From positions 1 through 6,580 of the forward strand of contig DMCD01000256.1 of assembly GCA_003445895.1 (NCBI GenBank): a DNA stretch of 6,580 nucleotides. The letters run 5' to 3'. Of this stretch, positions 5,742 to 6,580 are shown piece by piece. The notes under the pieces are model-generated. The model was given only the letters and a program-made list of their open reading frames with translations. It ran no database searches and was not told where the DNA came from. Both the position numbers and the translations under genes were made by a program. The DNA is from Lachnoclostridium sp. (GTDB lineage Bacteria; Bacillota; Clostridia; Lachnospirales; Lachnospiraceae). Positions within the stretch are counted from its first letter, which is position 1, and every line of letters begins with the position of its first letter.

Positions 5742-6580
5742 ATGAGAACACTGAAGGTCCGGATTGAGCGGGGCGGAAGGATGATTCCGGTGGGAATCAT
5801 CACAGAAAAGAATCCGATGGAGGCAGAGTTTTCCTACCTTCCGGAATATCTGGAGCGGGCGGACAGCGTGCCCATCTCCCTGAGCCTGCCGCTGCAGACG
5901 GAAGCATTTTCCAGCGGACAGACAAGAAACTTCTTTGACGGAATGCTGCCGGAAGGATTTACCAGACGGTCGGTGGCCCAGTGGGTGAGGGCGGATGAGG
6001 ATGACTATCTGTCGATCCTGGACTCTCTGGGACGGGAGTGCCTGGGAACCATCCAGATCGTGGAGGAGTCCGCGGTACCGCCGGAACCGGAATACCGGAA
6101 GCTTTCCATGGAGGAGATCCGGGCGCTGGCCGCGGAGGGCGCATCCCGGTCTGCGGAAATCCTGAAGCAGACCCATCTCTCTCTGACCGGGGCAACGGGG
6201 AAGGTGGGCCTCTATTACCGAAAAGAAGAGGATGCCTGGTACTTCCCCGCGGGGACGGCGCCGAGCACCCACATCGTGAAGCAGAGCCATGTGCGGCTGA
6301 AAAACATCGTGCTGAATGAACAGCTGGCCCTGCGCACGGCGGCAAATGCGGGACTCGATGTGCCGGAAAGCTTCATCATCGATGCCGGGGGCGGGGAGGA
6401 CAAGGATGTCCTGTTCGCTACCAGGAGATATGACCGCATTTTCGGGGAAATGCCCCGGTATGCGAATTCCATGCCCATGCCCATGCGTCTTCACCAGGAG
6501 GACTTCGCCCAGGCCCTGGGAATCCGGGCCATCAATAAGTATGAACAGCCGGGGGAGAACTATCTTTTCCGCATGTTTGA
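5742..6580 (+). CDS. hipA: HipA-like Ser/Thr kinase toxin (3'-truncated by window edge)
   Basis: The first 279 residues are visible; the frame is open to the right edge, so the gene continues. The usual family length is about 400-440. HipA kinases phosphorylate a translation-related target (glutamyl-tRNA synthetase in E. coli), causing growth arrest and persistence. The N-terminal HipA subdomain (about 1-110) shows SLPLQ and the signature FFDGMLPEG (64-72), then LGRECLGTIQI. The kinase part has the glycine loop SLTGATGKVGL (147-157), in which Ser147 lines up with the autophosphorylated Ser150 of E. coli HipA. It also has STHIVKQSH (175-183, likely ATP-binding Lys180), NEQLALRTAANAGLDVPES, LFATRRYDR (224-232) and RLHQEDFAQALG (249-260). 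The catalytic and metal-binding Asp motifs lie beyond the window, so activity cannot be judged. The start at 5742 has AAGGAG 10 bp upstream. Confidence 0.95.
   Translation, partial: MRTLKVRIERGGRMIPVGIITEKNPMEAEFSYLPEYLERADSVPISLSLPLQTEAFSSGQTRNFFDGMLPEGFTRRSVAQWVRADEDDYLSILDSLGRECLGTIQIVEESAVPPEPEYRKLSMEEIRALAAEGASRSAEILKQTHLSLTGATGKVGLYYRKEEDAWYFPAGTAPSTHIVKQSHVRLKNIVLNEQLALRTAANAGLDVPESFIIDAGGGEDKDVLFATRRYDRIFGEMPRYANSMPMPMRLHQEDFAQALGIRAINKYEQPGENYLFRMF
6469..6486 (+). repeat. Three tandem CCATGC hexamers inside hipA
   Basis: Three perfect copies of CCATGC encode the Met-Pro-Met-Pro-Met run just before RLHQED of HipA. The repeat unit is a multiple of three, so slippage would add or remove Met-Pro pairs without breaking the frame. 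It lies in a surface-loop-like region between two conserved motifs. Confidence 0.7.

Noticed and set aside
5637..6494. Minus-strand frame of 285 codons opposite hipA
   Set aside because: It is Pro/Arg/His-rich shadow sequence opposite the clearly recognisable HipA frame.

Overview
The window looks like a chromosomal segment from a moderately GC-rich Gram-positive anaerobe of the class Clostridia, most likely Lachnospiraceae-like. This is inferred from the rnr-smpB adjacency typical of Firmicutes, strong purine-rich ribosome binding sites (GGGAGG, AAGGAG), a SpoIIE/RsbU-type phosphatase, and clostridial-looking protein sequences. Genus or species cannot be told from the sequence alone. All six real genes lie on the + strand, and the many minus-strand reading frames are shadows.

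Region 1 (1-1441) is housekeeping RNA and ribosome quality control. It holds the 3' part of rnr (RNase R, cut by the left edge) and a complete smpB (tmRNA partner). A 9-bp hairpin with a GAAA tetraloop sits between them, just ahead of the smpB ribosome binding site. No ssrA (tmRNA) gene follows smpB here.

Region 2 (1474-5263) is a tightly spaced two-gene membrane signalling unit. The first gene encodes a MATE-type 12-helix transporter fused to a C-terminal GHKL/RsbW-like domain whose ATP-binding boxes look degraded. The second starts 10 bp later, with its Shine-Dalgarno overlapping the upstream stop codon. It encodes a membrane sensor (Cache-like extracytoplasmic domain plus HAMP) carrying a PP2C/SpoIIE phosphatase and an intact-looking RsbW-type kinase domain on one chain. 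This suggests a partner-switching pathway in which phosphatase and kinase act on an unseen STAS-type protein. It also suggests that the MATE protein, through its pseudo-ATPase domain, is an input, a scaffold or a target. This is the most unusual gene content in the window.

Region 3 (5264-6580) is a HipBA-type toxin-antitoxin module cut by the right edge. A strong sigma-A-like promoter (TTGACT, 18-bp spacer, TATACT) holds a perfect 12-bp palindrome inside its spacer. The GTACGGC core of that palindrome recurs twice downstream at exactly 39-bp steps, making a likely HipB operator array. The second and third copies can also fold as a leader-RNA hairpin. A short HipB-like XRE regulator and a HipA-like kinase follow with a 4-bp gap. 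A coding-looking stretch without a start codon lies just before the promoter and may be a gene remnant.
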